This document shows, in pieces, positions 1 to 11,900 of a stretch of 64,000 nucleotides of DNA. The stretch comes from Argopecten irradians (lineage: Eukaryota; Mollusca; Bivalvia; Pectinida; Pectinidae): assembly GCF_041381155.1 (NCBI RefSeq), contig NC_091135.1, forward strand, positions 62,641,567 to 62,705,566, given 5' to 3'. The notes beneath the pieces are model-generated. The model was not told where the DNA came from and searched no databases. It worked only from the letters and a program-made list of their open reading frames with translations. Numbering within the stretch: the stretch's first letter is position 1; each line of letters opens with the position of its first letter. Position numbers and translations under genes: made by a program.

Positions 1-232
1 CTTCCCTCTCCTCTTAGTCTACTGGTATACTGTAATCCCCCTTCCCTCTTCTCTTAGTCTACTGGTATACTGTAATCCCCCTCCTCTACTCCTTCCCTCT
101 CCTCTTAGTCTACTGGTATACTGTAATTCCCCTTCCCTCTTCTCTTAGTCTACTGGTATACTGTAATCCCCCTCCTCTACCCCTTCCCTCTCCTCTTAGT
201 CTTCTGGTATACCGTAATCCCCCTCCTCTACC
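1..232. repeat. pyrimidine-rich minisatellite
   Basis: Imperfect tandem copies with variable spacing (about 40-52 bp) share TAGTCTACTGGTATACTGTA and a CCCCCTCCTCTAC spacer. The array runs off the left edge. It has no coding signal; it may be an intron of the ELMO-like gene or intergenic. Confidence 0.85.
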
Positions 233-1379
233 ACCTCTCTTTCCTCTTTATTTACTCTTACTATCCACACTATACTTACATTTACATACTGTCTCCTGTT
301 GACCTAGCATGTACTACTCTACAATACTTCCCTTAGCTTTTTCCTTTCCTACTGATATGTTTGTATTTCCCTGTGGTGTAAAATGCCATGCTCCATAATA
401 AGCCCATCCAACTATAGTAATAGTGTATTAAGGTAGACCGTCCCTTCTGGTTTCCTCTCATGGATTTCGTTCATTTTTTGATATTTTGATTTTAGCTATA
501 CCCTGATCACAAAAACCGCATAAAAATCATATGTCACCGGGTTAATTTTTCTTCCAGGGTTGCTTAAAGATATGTACAAATGACTTTATAATCCGGCTTT
601 TAAGGATTTTTAAATAAATAATATTAACTCCCTGTAGCATCCCTTAACATATAAATAATATACCTGTAACATGTTCATACCTTCAGTAGGTGATATAGAA
701 TTCATTACTATATCCAACAAGCTGGGTTTTCCACAATAAAACGAAATATCATTATTTTAAAATTAAGTCTGGACCCAATTTTAGTGAAAAAATGCATCAA
801 AATAGTAATGTTTTCTTTTTTTCTGAAAAAATGATCTCAGGAAAAATCGATTTTTTAGATTTTCCATGAAGATTGGCTTATTTGCAATACGAAAAGCCAA
901 TAAAAAGTATACCTCACCGCATTATTTTTCAAATTATGACCGATTTGCTTCCTACTACCCCTTAAATTTTGGTCTGAAAATGTTAAAAAATAGGCGAATC
1001 CGTAGCACTTTTCAACGTTTTTATGTTATTTATCTACCCTTGTTAGATTTTACCGATTGGCACACCTTTAGATTGATACACTTCAAGTAAACACTCGAAA
1101 AGGTTCTAGACGAAATACTTGCTCGAATGCCGATTTCAGAAGCGAGTTGTAATAGATGGGTACAGAGAAATAAAATACGTTTGCTGGGATTCGGATAGCG
1201 ACGTAACAAACGTATGATGTCACAGAAGGGACGGTCTACGTTAACTAAATAGGTAATGCTCCACCACTTTCTTCTTTGCCTGTCCCCCTCCTGTAACATT
1301 TTGCCCTCCCCCTGTTTGGAGGTAGTGTCTGTCTTTACTTATATTTAAGGTTAATTTGCATTGACTATGTGTTGATGCA

Positions 1380-1535
1380 ACTCTCTACATTCTTCATCAA
1401 TGTCTCCTCCTCTACATTCTTCATCAATGTCTCCTCCTCTACATTCTTCATCAATGTCTCCTCCTCTACATTCTTCATCAATGTCTCCTCCTCTACATTC
1501 TTCATCAATGTCTCCTCCTCTACATTCTTCAATTC
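1380..1535. repeat. 27-bp tandem repeat
   Basis: About 5.5 nearly perfect copies of a 27-bp unit containing CATTCTTCATCAATGTCTCC. Because 27 is a multiple of three, an open frame of repeated 9-residue units appears on the minus strand; I regard it as a by-product of the repeat. The stretch before it (233-1379) shows only AT-rich single-copy sequence. Confidence 0.9.
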
Positions 1536-1579
1536 TTCCCAATGACCTCACTACCAGACCATGTTAGTTTGACAGTAAC

Positions 1580-2355
1580 CCCTGTAGGCACTGTCCTTAT
1601 TTCCCCACACACTCTCCTACCCCGGGCCTAACCCTCCCCACCCCCTCTCCCTACCACTAACCCTCCCCATCTCTTCTCCCTCCCCCAACTCTCTCCATCC
1701 AGTCCTCACTGCTCTCTCTCCTTCCCCTAACCCTCCCCATCTAGTCTCCCCGCCCTTACCCTCCACGCCCCCTCTCCCAATCAAGTCTCTCCCACCTTAA
1801 CCCTCCACGCCCCCTCTCCTACCCCTTATCCTTCCCATCCAGAATCCCACACCCTAACCCTCCACTCCTCTTCTCCCACCCCTAGCTCTCCCCCACCTTA
1901 GCCCTCCCTGCCCTCTCTCCTACCCCTAACCCTCCCCATCCAGTCTCCCCCACCCTAACCCTCCACGCCCCCTCTCCCACACCCTAGCTCTCCCCCACCT
2001 TAACCCTCCCTGCCACTTCTCCCACCTCTAACTCTCCCTATCCAGTCTCCCCCACCTTAACCCTCCCTGCCACTTCTCCCACCCCTAGCTCTCCCTATCC
2101 AGTCTCCCCCACCTTAACCCTCCCTGCCACTTCTCCCACCCCTAGCTCTCCCAATCCAGTCTCCCCCCACTTTAACCCTCCCTGCCACTTCTCCCACCCC
2201 TAGCTCTCCCTATCCAGTCTCCCCCACCTTAACCCTCCATGCCACTTCTCCCACCCCTAGCTCTCCCTATCCAGTCTCCCCCACCTTCACCCTCCTGCCA
2301 CTTCTCCCACCCCTAGCTCTCCCTATCCAGTCTCCCACACCCTGACCCTCCATGC
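1580..2355. repeat. C/T-rich 57-bp degenerate tandem repeat
   Basis: Degenerate copies built from CCCACCTTAACCCTCC, TGCCACTTCTCCCACCCC and TAGCTCTCCCTATCCAGTCT blocks, more regular towards 2020-2340 with a period near 57 bp. Scattered CCCTAACCCT strings resemble telomeric DNA, but the period is not 6 bp. Strong strand asymmetry (pyrimidines on plus). Confidence 0.85.
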
Positions 2356-2585
2356 CCACATCATGCACTTACGTTTGGAGGTGACTGTGTACTTTCTCCT
2401 GTGAACCCAGTATATAATTCTCCACTATGTCTATCTTGTTTGTCGCACTGCTGTAATATATACAAAGAAAACAATTCGGTGAAAAAATCTTTCAGCAAAG
2501 GGAGGATTACTGAAAAATATGACAACATTGATCTGAATTTCAACACATTTCATAATCTACTGGGCCCAGTTTATTCAAAAGATGA

Positions 2586-5458
2586 CCACACCAAATAAAT
2601 CAGTTGTTCTTCGGAAGTGAGGAAAATAAATTGGGAGCGAGCGAGCGAATTTTTTTTATTTTTAATTAAATATTCATTTTCAGATTTTCAGAGGCGAAAG
2701 GTCATGTGAGAGCTAATTTTTTGGCAATTTTTTTTTTTAAACATTTCAAAATATTTACATCTAATTAATTATAATTATATTCAAGCAATATTCTTAAAAG
2801 AAAAAAAATTAAGTTCATTGATTCAATAGAGCGTCTTTTTATATCAAATTTTAATCAAATTGGAAAAAAAACGGAGTAGCTCTAGGTCAAAACTTGATTT
2901 GCCAATTGAAACTTACTGGTCTTAAATTATGATGATCCATGATTCGCAGGAAAGATTTAATTTCATTGACGAAGATGCCTGTATTTCAACCCTATTTTAC
3001 CCTTATTCTTTTTAATTTATCTGTTATTGAATAAAAAAAAAAATAAAAAAATACTAGGCTTACATTGATTTAACTTTCAACAGTTGAACATTTTTCACAA
3101 TTATGTATAATGAAGCAATATACTAAATTTTCATTTCAACATAAATACTCATTTTTAGAAAATATCAGATCTGCTACAGTAATAATCAAAATGTAACTAA
3201 TCTGAGAGAGAAAAAAAGTAAAAAAAAGAAAGAAATTAAATTAAATATTTTATTGATTTAATTATATTTACTATTACCAATTTTATCATTTTATCAACAT
3301 GTAGTCTAAATTCTACACCAAAATTCTATTAAGATAATCCCCTTCCATTAATAAAACTCAACACGATTATTAGTGATATCCTAAAATTGTATACCAATCC
3401 GGATCCACTATTACAATTACCCAAAATGGTGGCCATTACAAAATTTGTGACGTCTATGGATAGTAAGGCCTATTAATTATAAACATTAATCAAAGTGCCA
3501 AGGCCACTCATAGATGCTGTAAATGAAGGACTCAAACAAAGGAATAAAGAAATTGTTTTTTTTTCATTTAAATATTGAATTTAGTATACTAAGTGTGCAG
3601 TGTTGAATTTCAGAGTTTAACAAAATATATTTACAGTATACCGTATTTATTTTATGATATTTAAAGTTTTTCAAGAACAATAAGTTGAATAACTCATTTT
3701 CCTGAAATAACTGTTATACATTTTATATCTAAATTATTTCTGAAATTACGATTTCAACACCAATGAAACCGTTCAGAATCTGGGTACCATTCTTTATTAA
3801 TTGCTAAATTATCAATTTCATCAATTTCTCTTCAAAGACAAAAAGAAGTAAACATATCCGTATCTTAAGATCCACTTAACATTGAAGAATATTTTCGGAA
3901 AAATATAACATTAGAAATATTACCATTTCCAGATATGTTTGGATTTCCTTTTTAGAAAACTAACATGGGTTGCTTTAATTTGATGACTTTTGACTAATAA
4001 ATTATGGCCAAATACTTCTGTCAAATAAAAGGTACATTACTGCATTACGTATATCACTCGGATTTCTTTTAAATTCACAAGAACGATAGCCATTAACATT
4101 AAGAAAACTTCATGTAATGTATTGGACTTTAGCAAGTCTTCGTAAGCCTAGTTGGCGAGATATTATCGTGCAGAACATTTAATCGTGAGTTTTGCTTTGC
4201 TGACTTTTGACTTATAATAAAACATGGCCATATCCTTTTGCCAATTAAAAGGTACATTATTTGGTCACTTATAACACTCAAACTTCTTTTGAATTCATAA
4301 GAACGCTAACATCAAGAAAACTCCATGCAATGCATCGGACTTTAGCAAGTCTTCATATGGCTACCGTACATTACACGGCAATATAAGTTCATTTTTTACT
4401 TTAAGTTGCTCGTACATATAAAGATCTATATAATCATTATATTTTGTAAGTTTATGTTGATAAATTTTGTACTTTTTCCCTTTCGATAGACAAAAGACAC
4501 AACTACCAGTGACATATAAAGGGAGGAAACACATACTTTTACTGCACAATAATATCATCAGATAGTTCGTCAATGTAACCAACATAAAAAAACTTTATAA
4601 GCGTTATAAGAACTTTCTTTTGCAGTTACCTTCCTAACATTTGATTACAATAATCGATCAGTAGCATGAATTACGTAAAATTTAAATAAACATACACAAT
4701 CCAAAATCCACCGAAAGTCTGTCGTGGAAGAAGACAGCAAAGAAGGCGTTTTTCGTGATTTTCTGGAGACTACTGATCTCGGAGTAATACAAATATCATA
4801 GAGTCCCAACTGATCACTTAAAACACTCCATCCATGGTGTATATGTATGTACAAATTCAATGTCTGTGGTTTTTAATATTGAGGTTTTATTTTTTCATAC
4901 CATCAAGTATTACGTGAAATGAACAAAACAACTTTTAATTTTCATCTTGGAGTGGTTTCATTGTTTCGATGTGCACAGGCTCGCCGAGCGTACCTAAGAA
5001 TGCTGTTTCACAGCATCAAAAATGTGAGTAAATCATTTACAGTTGTAAGCAGTTTTTGTTTTTGAAGTAATGCTCACTATCTATAATGCATAAAATTCCT
5101 TGAATGGCCAGATGATTGTTTGACCTCAGACTCAGCCATAATACACATGTAACAGTAACGTTACACACTTGAATGTAGCCCCATGACAGACTAATAATTA
5201 GGACTGCTGATGTTGGTCAGAGAGTGTTCACACCTCTTTGTTTACTTCATTATTAAGCCATGGCCAGTGCTCAACTGCCTGGTATGTAGATATGGCTAGG
5301 GTTGACGTATTTAACCATATGGAAACGCCTGAACAAAAATCTGGATTTGCCAATTTTTTTTAAGATGCGCTGCAATTTTTCTCTTTTTTTTACTGTTTTC
5401 TCAACTTAGATATTTTAGGAGCGGGATTCCCGACAAACAACTGATTTATTTGGTGTGG
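2586..5458. mobile_element. candidate 2.9-kb TIR element (non-autonomous)
   Basis: The string CCACACCAAATAAATCAGTT starts at 2586 and its reverse complement ends at 5458, with the match extending a few bases inward (GTT, then TCGG-like). Flanks differ (TGA before, CCTAAGG after), so no target-site duplication is clear. The interior is AT-rich and holds no ORF above about 75 codons, so no transposase is visible. It could instead be two solo copies of a shorter repeat in opposite orientation. Confidence 0.45.
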
Positions 5459-5510
5459 CCTAAGGCTAATCACAGTTTAATGACAATTTTCAAACCAAGA
5501 TAAAATAATT

Positions 5511-5662
5511 CCTGGCTCCAGGATCATAAAACAATTTTAGACTTAAGTTTAGACTTAGCCAATCAGAATTGACATAACTTTTTGTAACATCATCTTTGAT
5601 TGACTAAGTCTAAATCTAAGACAGTTTTGTACTTAAAGTTGTTTCATGATCCTGAGACCTGG
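5511..5662. mobile_element. foldback MITE
   Basis: The left arm (CCAGGATCATAAAACAATTT, then GACTTAAGT and AGACTTAG) is inverted on the right arm (CTAAGTCT ... TACTTAAAGTTGTTTCATGATCCTG). The arms are imperfect and about 60 nt long. No ORF. The element lies 3' of the last ELMO exon seen here. Confidence 0.7.
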
Positions 5663-5937
5663 TAATGCGAATTTAGAAAAATTTTGATAAGAATCTTAAG
5701 AACTCCATTCTTTACTTACTTGCCGAGTTTATTGAAGATATAATCACATTTTTTGCAGTAAATAAGAAATCAAAATTTCACTAATCATGTGATTAATCTA
5801 ATCATGCTTTGAACAACTTGGCCCAGGCATACAACAAATCCAAATAGCTTAACCTTATGTACACAGATATAATGTAGAAATGACAGTGAATAATGAATAC
5901 AGAACATCCAGATGTCTACACAAGTCAGTATACTTAC

Positions 5938-8900
5938 CTATGTAAAACTATACACTCAAGGATTTCCAGACCCGCCTGTATACAACTGTTACCAGACTTT
6001 GAACTGAGCACACATTCTGTCACCTAAACAACAATACAAAACTGTTATTACCACCATATATATACCAGAAACAATTAAAGTGTAAACATTCAAAAATGTA
6101 CAGTTTTCATAACTTTGCCTGACTATGTATAAGTGATTATCCAATATTAAAGTGATATTTAATGTTCAGTTGATCAACTGCACATACTCATACCACTACG
6201 AAAAGTAAAAATTGTATATAGCAGTAAAAGTTTTTATTTGATGTTAGATTGTACATAACAAACCTTCTTTGTGAAGTCGACCTGAAGGACGTCCCAGGAC
6301 ACCACACCATGGTCCATCAGCGCTACAAATCCCTTAAGGATGTAGGACAGGGGCTCACCATGGCTGTTAACAAACAACATTTGTTTTGTTCTATTTTCTT
6401 TGATAGATAATCAAAAATTATATATAACAGATAAGCTAACTTCAATTAAGAGTAAATGTAAAGAAATCAAATGATTTCAGTACAAGGATAATATATAGTA
6501 CCAAATGTCTTTCTCTTCCCTGAATCCCAATGAAGATATCAAACACACTGGATCAGTAATTAATATAAATGCACTTATGCAAACTTCCAATGTGATATTA
6601 AGAGCCAACTGTCAGAATGTAATGAACAAATCTACTTGATTTTGTTTTAATTTTCAAATTTCTGCGACTCCTGAAATTTCTAACAAGAGATCCCAGCGGG
6701 ATCTTGGCGCCCACCAAAGAATGATCTATGTCTAACAATGGAAAGAGGGATACTTTCTCTGCTTTTCAAACTTTTTCAAACAAACTACATAAAATTTGAG
6801 ACAGACCGCTTCAGTACTTTCTGAGAAACAGCAGTAACAAACTTCAATGAAATCCAAGATGGCAGCCGGTTGGCCATTTTGTTGACCAATCAGTCCCAAT
6901 AGGTACTATGCACAACTAGGCCCCAAGGGGAACCTACATATGGAATTTGAGAGAGATCCCTTCATTAATTTTTGAGAAATAGAGGTAACTATCAAAGTCC
7001 AAGATGACGGCCAGTCAGCCATCTTGTTGTCCGATCAGTTACAAAATGTAATATGCACAACTAGGACCATAGTTGGTACAAAACTCTAACTATCAAAATC
7101 TAAGATGGCTGCCAGGCAGCCATCTTCTTGACCAATCAGTCCCAAAATGAAATATGTACAACTAGGGTCCTATGGGGAACCTATATGTAAAATTTGAGAG
7201 AGATCCATTCAGTACTTTCTGAGAAATAGTGGTAACAAACTTTAACTATCAAAATCCAAGATGGCTGTCACTTGGCCATCTTGTTAGTCGATCAGTCTCA
7301 AAATACAATATGCACAACTAGGGTCCTAGGGGAACATACACATAAAATTTGAGAAAGATCCCTTCAGTACTTTCTGAGAAATAGCGGCAACGAGAATTGT
7401 TACTTGGTGGACAGACAGACAGCGATTTGTATCGCCCACCATCTGATGATGGCGGGCTAAAAACACAAATATTTACCTATAATGCCCTGACTGTGTACCT
7501 TATATTCCTAGATTGTAGATGAATAAAAAAACTTACTGTTTGCCATCTACAACAAATTTGATGATGAGCTGATGGCCAGCCTTGTTAATGAACTCCATAG
7601 CAAATGTACCGTCTGAAGAGAGGCTAGCCAATTTCTTCAACGATTCAAGTCTCTCCTCCGGTTTTCCATCCTTCAACTTGCCATAAATACCTAGGGCTGT
7701 CTTTGCCTAAATAGCAATTGTAATCCAGTTTTAAAATATTACAGTAATTTCCTTTATCTTTAAAAGATGATAAAAAACATACAGTAATATCCTTTACCTT
7801 TAAAAAATAATAAAAAAACAAACTGTACCAATTATACATTTTGAACTATTAATTCTCAAGAAAATTTATCACCTACATGAGATTTTTTCACAACAATTCC
7901 TTTTAATTCCTTCAACAATCTTATTTTTATTTATTTCTCAATATATTGAACACCAATGACCTTTAATTCCTAACTTATGTTAAAATAATGCTTTTCTTAA
8001 ATTGATAAAGGAAATAGTAAACAGACAATACATGTATGTACATACTGGAGAGGAGGTCAGCTGAAGTACATTGCCATTGGAAATCTCAGATCGATTCTGG
8101 AAATAGACATAAATAAATATCGTTAGTGGTAAATATCACATCAGCTGTACTGTTTCTAAAGCTTTTCGTTTATTATAATTTTGCTCGGTTTTACAAAACG
8201 TAAAAGTTTTACACAGATGTCAGTTTTGAGGTCTATGTGTATTACTCTTGTGAGGAGTCAGTTAGAATACTGTCTGGACTCCTTACAAAACATATCTAAT
8301 TCATCGTGTAGAAGTTGTCCAACAGACATTTTTGAAAGTCTTATGTTAAAAGACCCACATTGATTACAACTCTATGTCTTTTACTGACATCTGTAAACAT
8401 TTTTATCTTCCTTGCTTGGAAAGTAGGCGGCCATTGTTAGACATGGTCTTTCTTTTTAACAGTACTTATAATTGTTCTTACCTAGTCAACCAATTGTGTT
8501 TTTAGTCCCTAGTCGTAATTTACGTTCAAGTCGTTCCAATCAATTTTATTACCAGCGTAGTAGATTTAATGTGATAAAGTACAGTATCTTAAACCGAATA
8601 CCATCTTGTTTTTTTGGTATCAACTCTGCGTCGGACTGTGATATGTTTTGGTTATCCATTGCACCATCTAAAACCCGTTTAAAGACAAACTTACATTAGT
8701 TTGTAACTGGATGTTTACTTCTGTTTCTCTTTTACCTAGTACTCTTCTGTGATATATTTATGTTAGATGTATAAATTTGTTGTCCATTCAGTAAGTGTAC
8801 CTTCTGGTCTGTGGAATTGGAAATAGAAATAATAGCCCTACCCTTTCTGTGATGTACGTCTGTCTATTAGGCTCTGAAAACTGCAGGGCATAGTCGTCAG

Positions 8901-11900
8901 GGTTTGCCAGATTCCATCTGTCGAATGTTCAATTTGAGAAATGGTAAATTATTTCATTGGCAACAACATAAGAGGTAACATTTTGTTTTACTGAATCCAA
9001 GTCTCCTTTAATTTGAATAAGGCTTTCTGTCACATCCTTTAATGTTCGTTATCATCTTAACTTAATACTGAAAACTTATGGAATAGTTGCAAGCTGGTAG
9101 ATAAAAAGTCAACTACAATAACTGCTTCAGATAAAAAGTCAACTACAATAACTGCTTCAGATAAAAAGTCAACTACAATAACTGCTTCAGATAAAAAGTC
9201 AACTACAATAACTGCTTCAGATAAAAAGTCAACTACAATAACTGCTTCAGGTAAAAAGTCAACTACAATAACTGCTTCAGATAAAAGTCAACTACAATAA
9301 CTGCTTCAGATAAAAAGTCAACTACAATAACTGCTTCAGATAACAAGAGATCCCAGAGGGATCTTGGCACCCACCTAAGAATGATCTTTGTCTGACAAAG
9401 GAAAGAGGGATCTTTTCTCTGCTTTTCAAGCTTTTACTACATATAACTACACATGAAATTTGAGAAAGATCCCTTGACTATTTTCTGAGATATATAACAG
9501 TAACAAACTTCAATTATCAAAATCCAAGATGGCTACCTGTCGGCCATCTTGTTCACCGATCGGTCCTAAAATGCAATATGCACAACTAGGGCCCTAAGGG
9601 AACCTGCACATGAAATTTGAGATGAATTCTTTCGGTACTTTTTGAGAAATAGCGGTAACAAACTTTAAACTATCAAAATCCAAGATGGCAGCCTGTCGGC
9701 CATCTTGTTAACCGATTGGTCCCAAAATGCAATATGCACAACTAGGCCCCTAGGGGAACTTACATGTGAAATTTGAGAAAGATCCCTTCAGTACATTATG
9801 AGAAATAGCGGAAAAAAAACTTCAATTGTCAAAATCCAAGATGGCGTCCTGTTGGCTACCTGTCGGCCATCTTGTTCACCGATCGGTCCTACAATGCAAT
9901 ATTCACAACTAGACCCCTAGAAGAACCTGCACATACAATTTGAGACAGATCCCTTCAGTACATTCTTAGACATAGCGGAAAAAAACTTCAACTATCAAAA
10001 TCCAAGATGGCGTCCTGTCGGCCATCTTGTTCACTGATCTGTCCAAAAATGCAATATGCACAACTAGACCCCTAGGGGAACCTGCACATGCAATTTGATA
10101 CAGATCCCTGGAGTACTTTCTGAGAAATAGTGGTAATAAGCTTTAACTATCAAAATCCAAGATGGCGGCCTGTCGGCCATCTTGTTCATCAATCGGTCCA
10201 AAAATGCAATATGCACAACTAGGCCCCTAGGGGAACCTGCACATGCAATTTGAGTCAGATCCCTTCAGTACTTTCTGAGAAATAGCTGTAACAAACTTCA
10301 ATTGTCAAAATCCAAGATGGCGGCCTGTCGACCATCTTGTTCATCGATCGGTCCCAAAATGCAATATGCACAACTAGGGCCCTAAGGGAACCTGTACATG
10401 AAATTTGAGATGAATTCTTTAGGTACTTTTTGAGAAATAGCGGTAACAAACTTTAAACTATCAAAATCCAAGATGGCGGCCTGTCGGCCATCTTGTTCAT
10501 CAATCGGTCCAAAAATGCAATATGCACAACTAGGTCCCTAGGGGAACCTGCACATGCAATTTGAGTCAGATCCCTTCAGTACTTTCTGAGAAATAGCTGT
10601 AACAAACTTCAATTGTCAAAATCCAAGATGGCGGCCTGTCGGCCATCTTGTTCATCGATCGATCGGTCCCAAAATGCGTTATGCACAACTAGGGCCCTAA
10701 GGGAACCTGTACATGAAATTTGAGATGAATTCTTTTGGTACTTTTTGAGAAATAGGGGTAACAAACTTTAAACTATCAAAATCCAAGATGGCGGCCTGTC
10801 GGCCATCTTGTTAACCGATTGGTCCCAAAATGCAATATGCACAACTAGGCCCCTAGGGGAACTTACATGTGAAATTTGAGAAAGATCCCTTCAGTACATT
10901 ATGAGAAATAGCGGAAAAAAAACTTCAATTGTATCAAAATCCAAGATGGCGTCCTGTTGGCTACCTGTCGGCCATCTTGTTCACCGATCGGTCCTACAAT
11001 GCAATATTCACAACTAGACCCCTAGAAGAACCTGCACATACAATTTGAGACAGATCCCTTCAGTACATTCTTAGACATAGCGGAAAAAACTTCAACTATC
11101 AAAATCCAAGATGGCGTCCTGTCGGCCATCTTGTTCACTGATCTGTCCAAAAATGCAATATGCACAACTAGACCCCTAGGGGAACCTGCACATGCAATTT
11201 GATACAGATCCCTGGAGTACTTTCTGAGAAATAGTGGTAATAAGCTTTAACTATCAAAATCCAAGATGGCGGCCTGTCGGCCATCTTGTTCATCAATCGG
11301 TCCAAAAATGCAATATGCACAACTAGGCCCCTAGGGGAACCTGCACATGCAATTTGAGTCAGATCCCTTCAGTACTTTCTGAGAAATAGCTGTAACAAAC
11401 TTCAATTGTCAAAATCCAAGATGGCGGCCTGTCGGCCATCTTGTTCATCGATCGGTCCCAAAATGCAATATGCACAACTAGGGCCCTAAGGGAACCTGTA
11501 CATGAAATTTGAGATGAATTCTTTAGGTACTTTTTGAGAAATAGCGGTAACAAACTTTAAACTATCAAAATCCAAGATGGCGGCCTGTCGGCCATCTTGT
11601 TCATCAATCGGTCCAAAAATGCAATATGCACAACTAGGTCCCTAGGGGAACCTGCACATGCAATTTGAGTCAGATCCCTTCAGTACTTTCTGAGAAATAG
11701 CTGTAACAAACTTCAATTGTCAAAATCCAAGATGGCGGCCTGTCGGCCATCTTGTTCATCGATCGGTCCCAAAATGCGTTATGCACAACTAGGGCCCTAA
11801 GGGAACCTGTACATGAAATTTGAGATGAATTCTTTTGGTACTTTTTGAGAAATAGCGGTAACAAACTTTAAACTATCAAAATCCAAGATGGCGGCCTGTC

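Noticed and set aside
1640..2350. Telomeric repeat block (CCCTAA strings)
   Set aside because: The strings are scattered in a 57-bp C/T-rich unit and not in 6-bp register.
10255..11864. Three nearly identical 64-codon minus-strand proteins
   Set aside because: Shadows of the 155-bp pearl-like monomer; the likeness reflects DNA repetition, not coding constraint.
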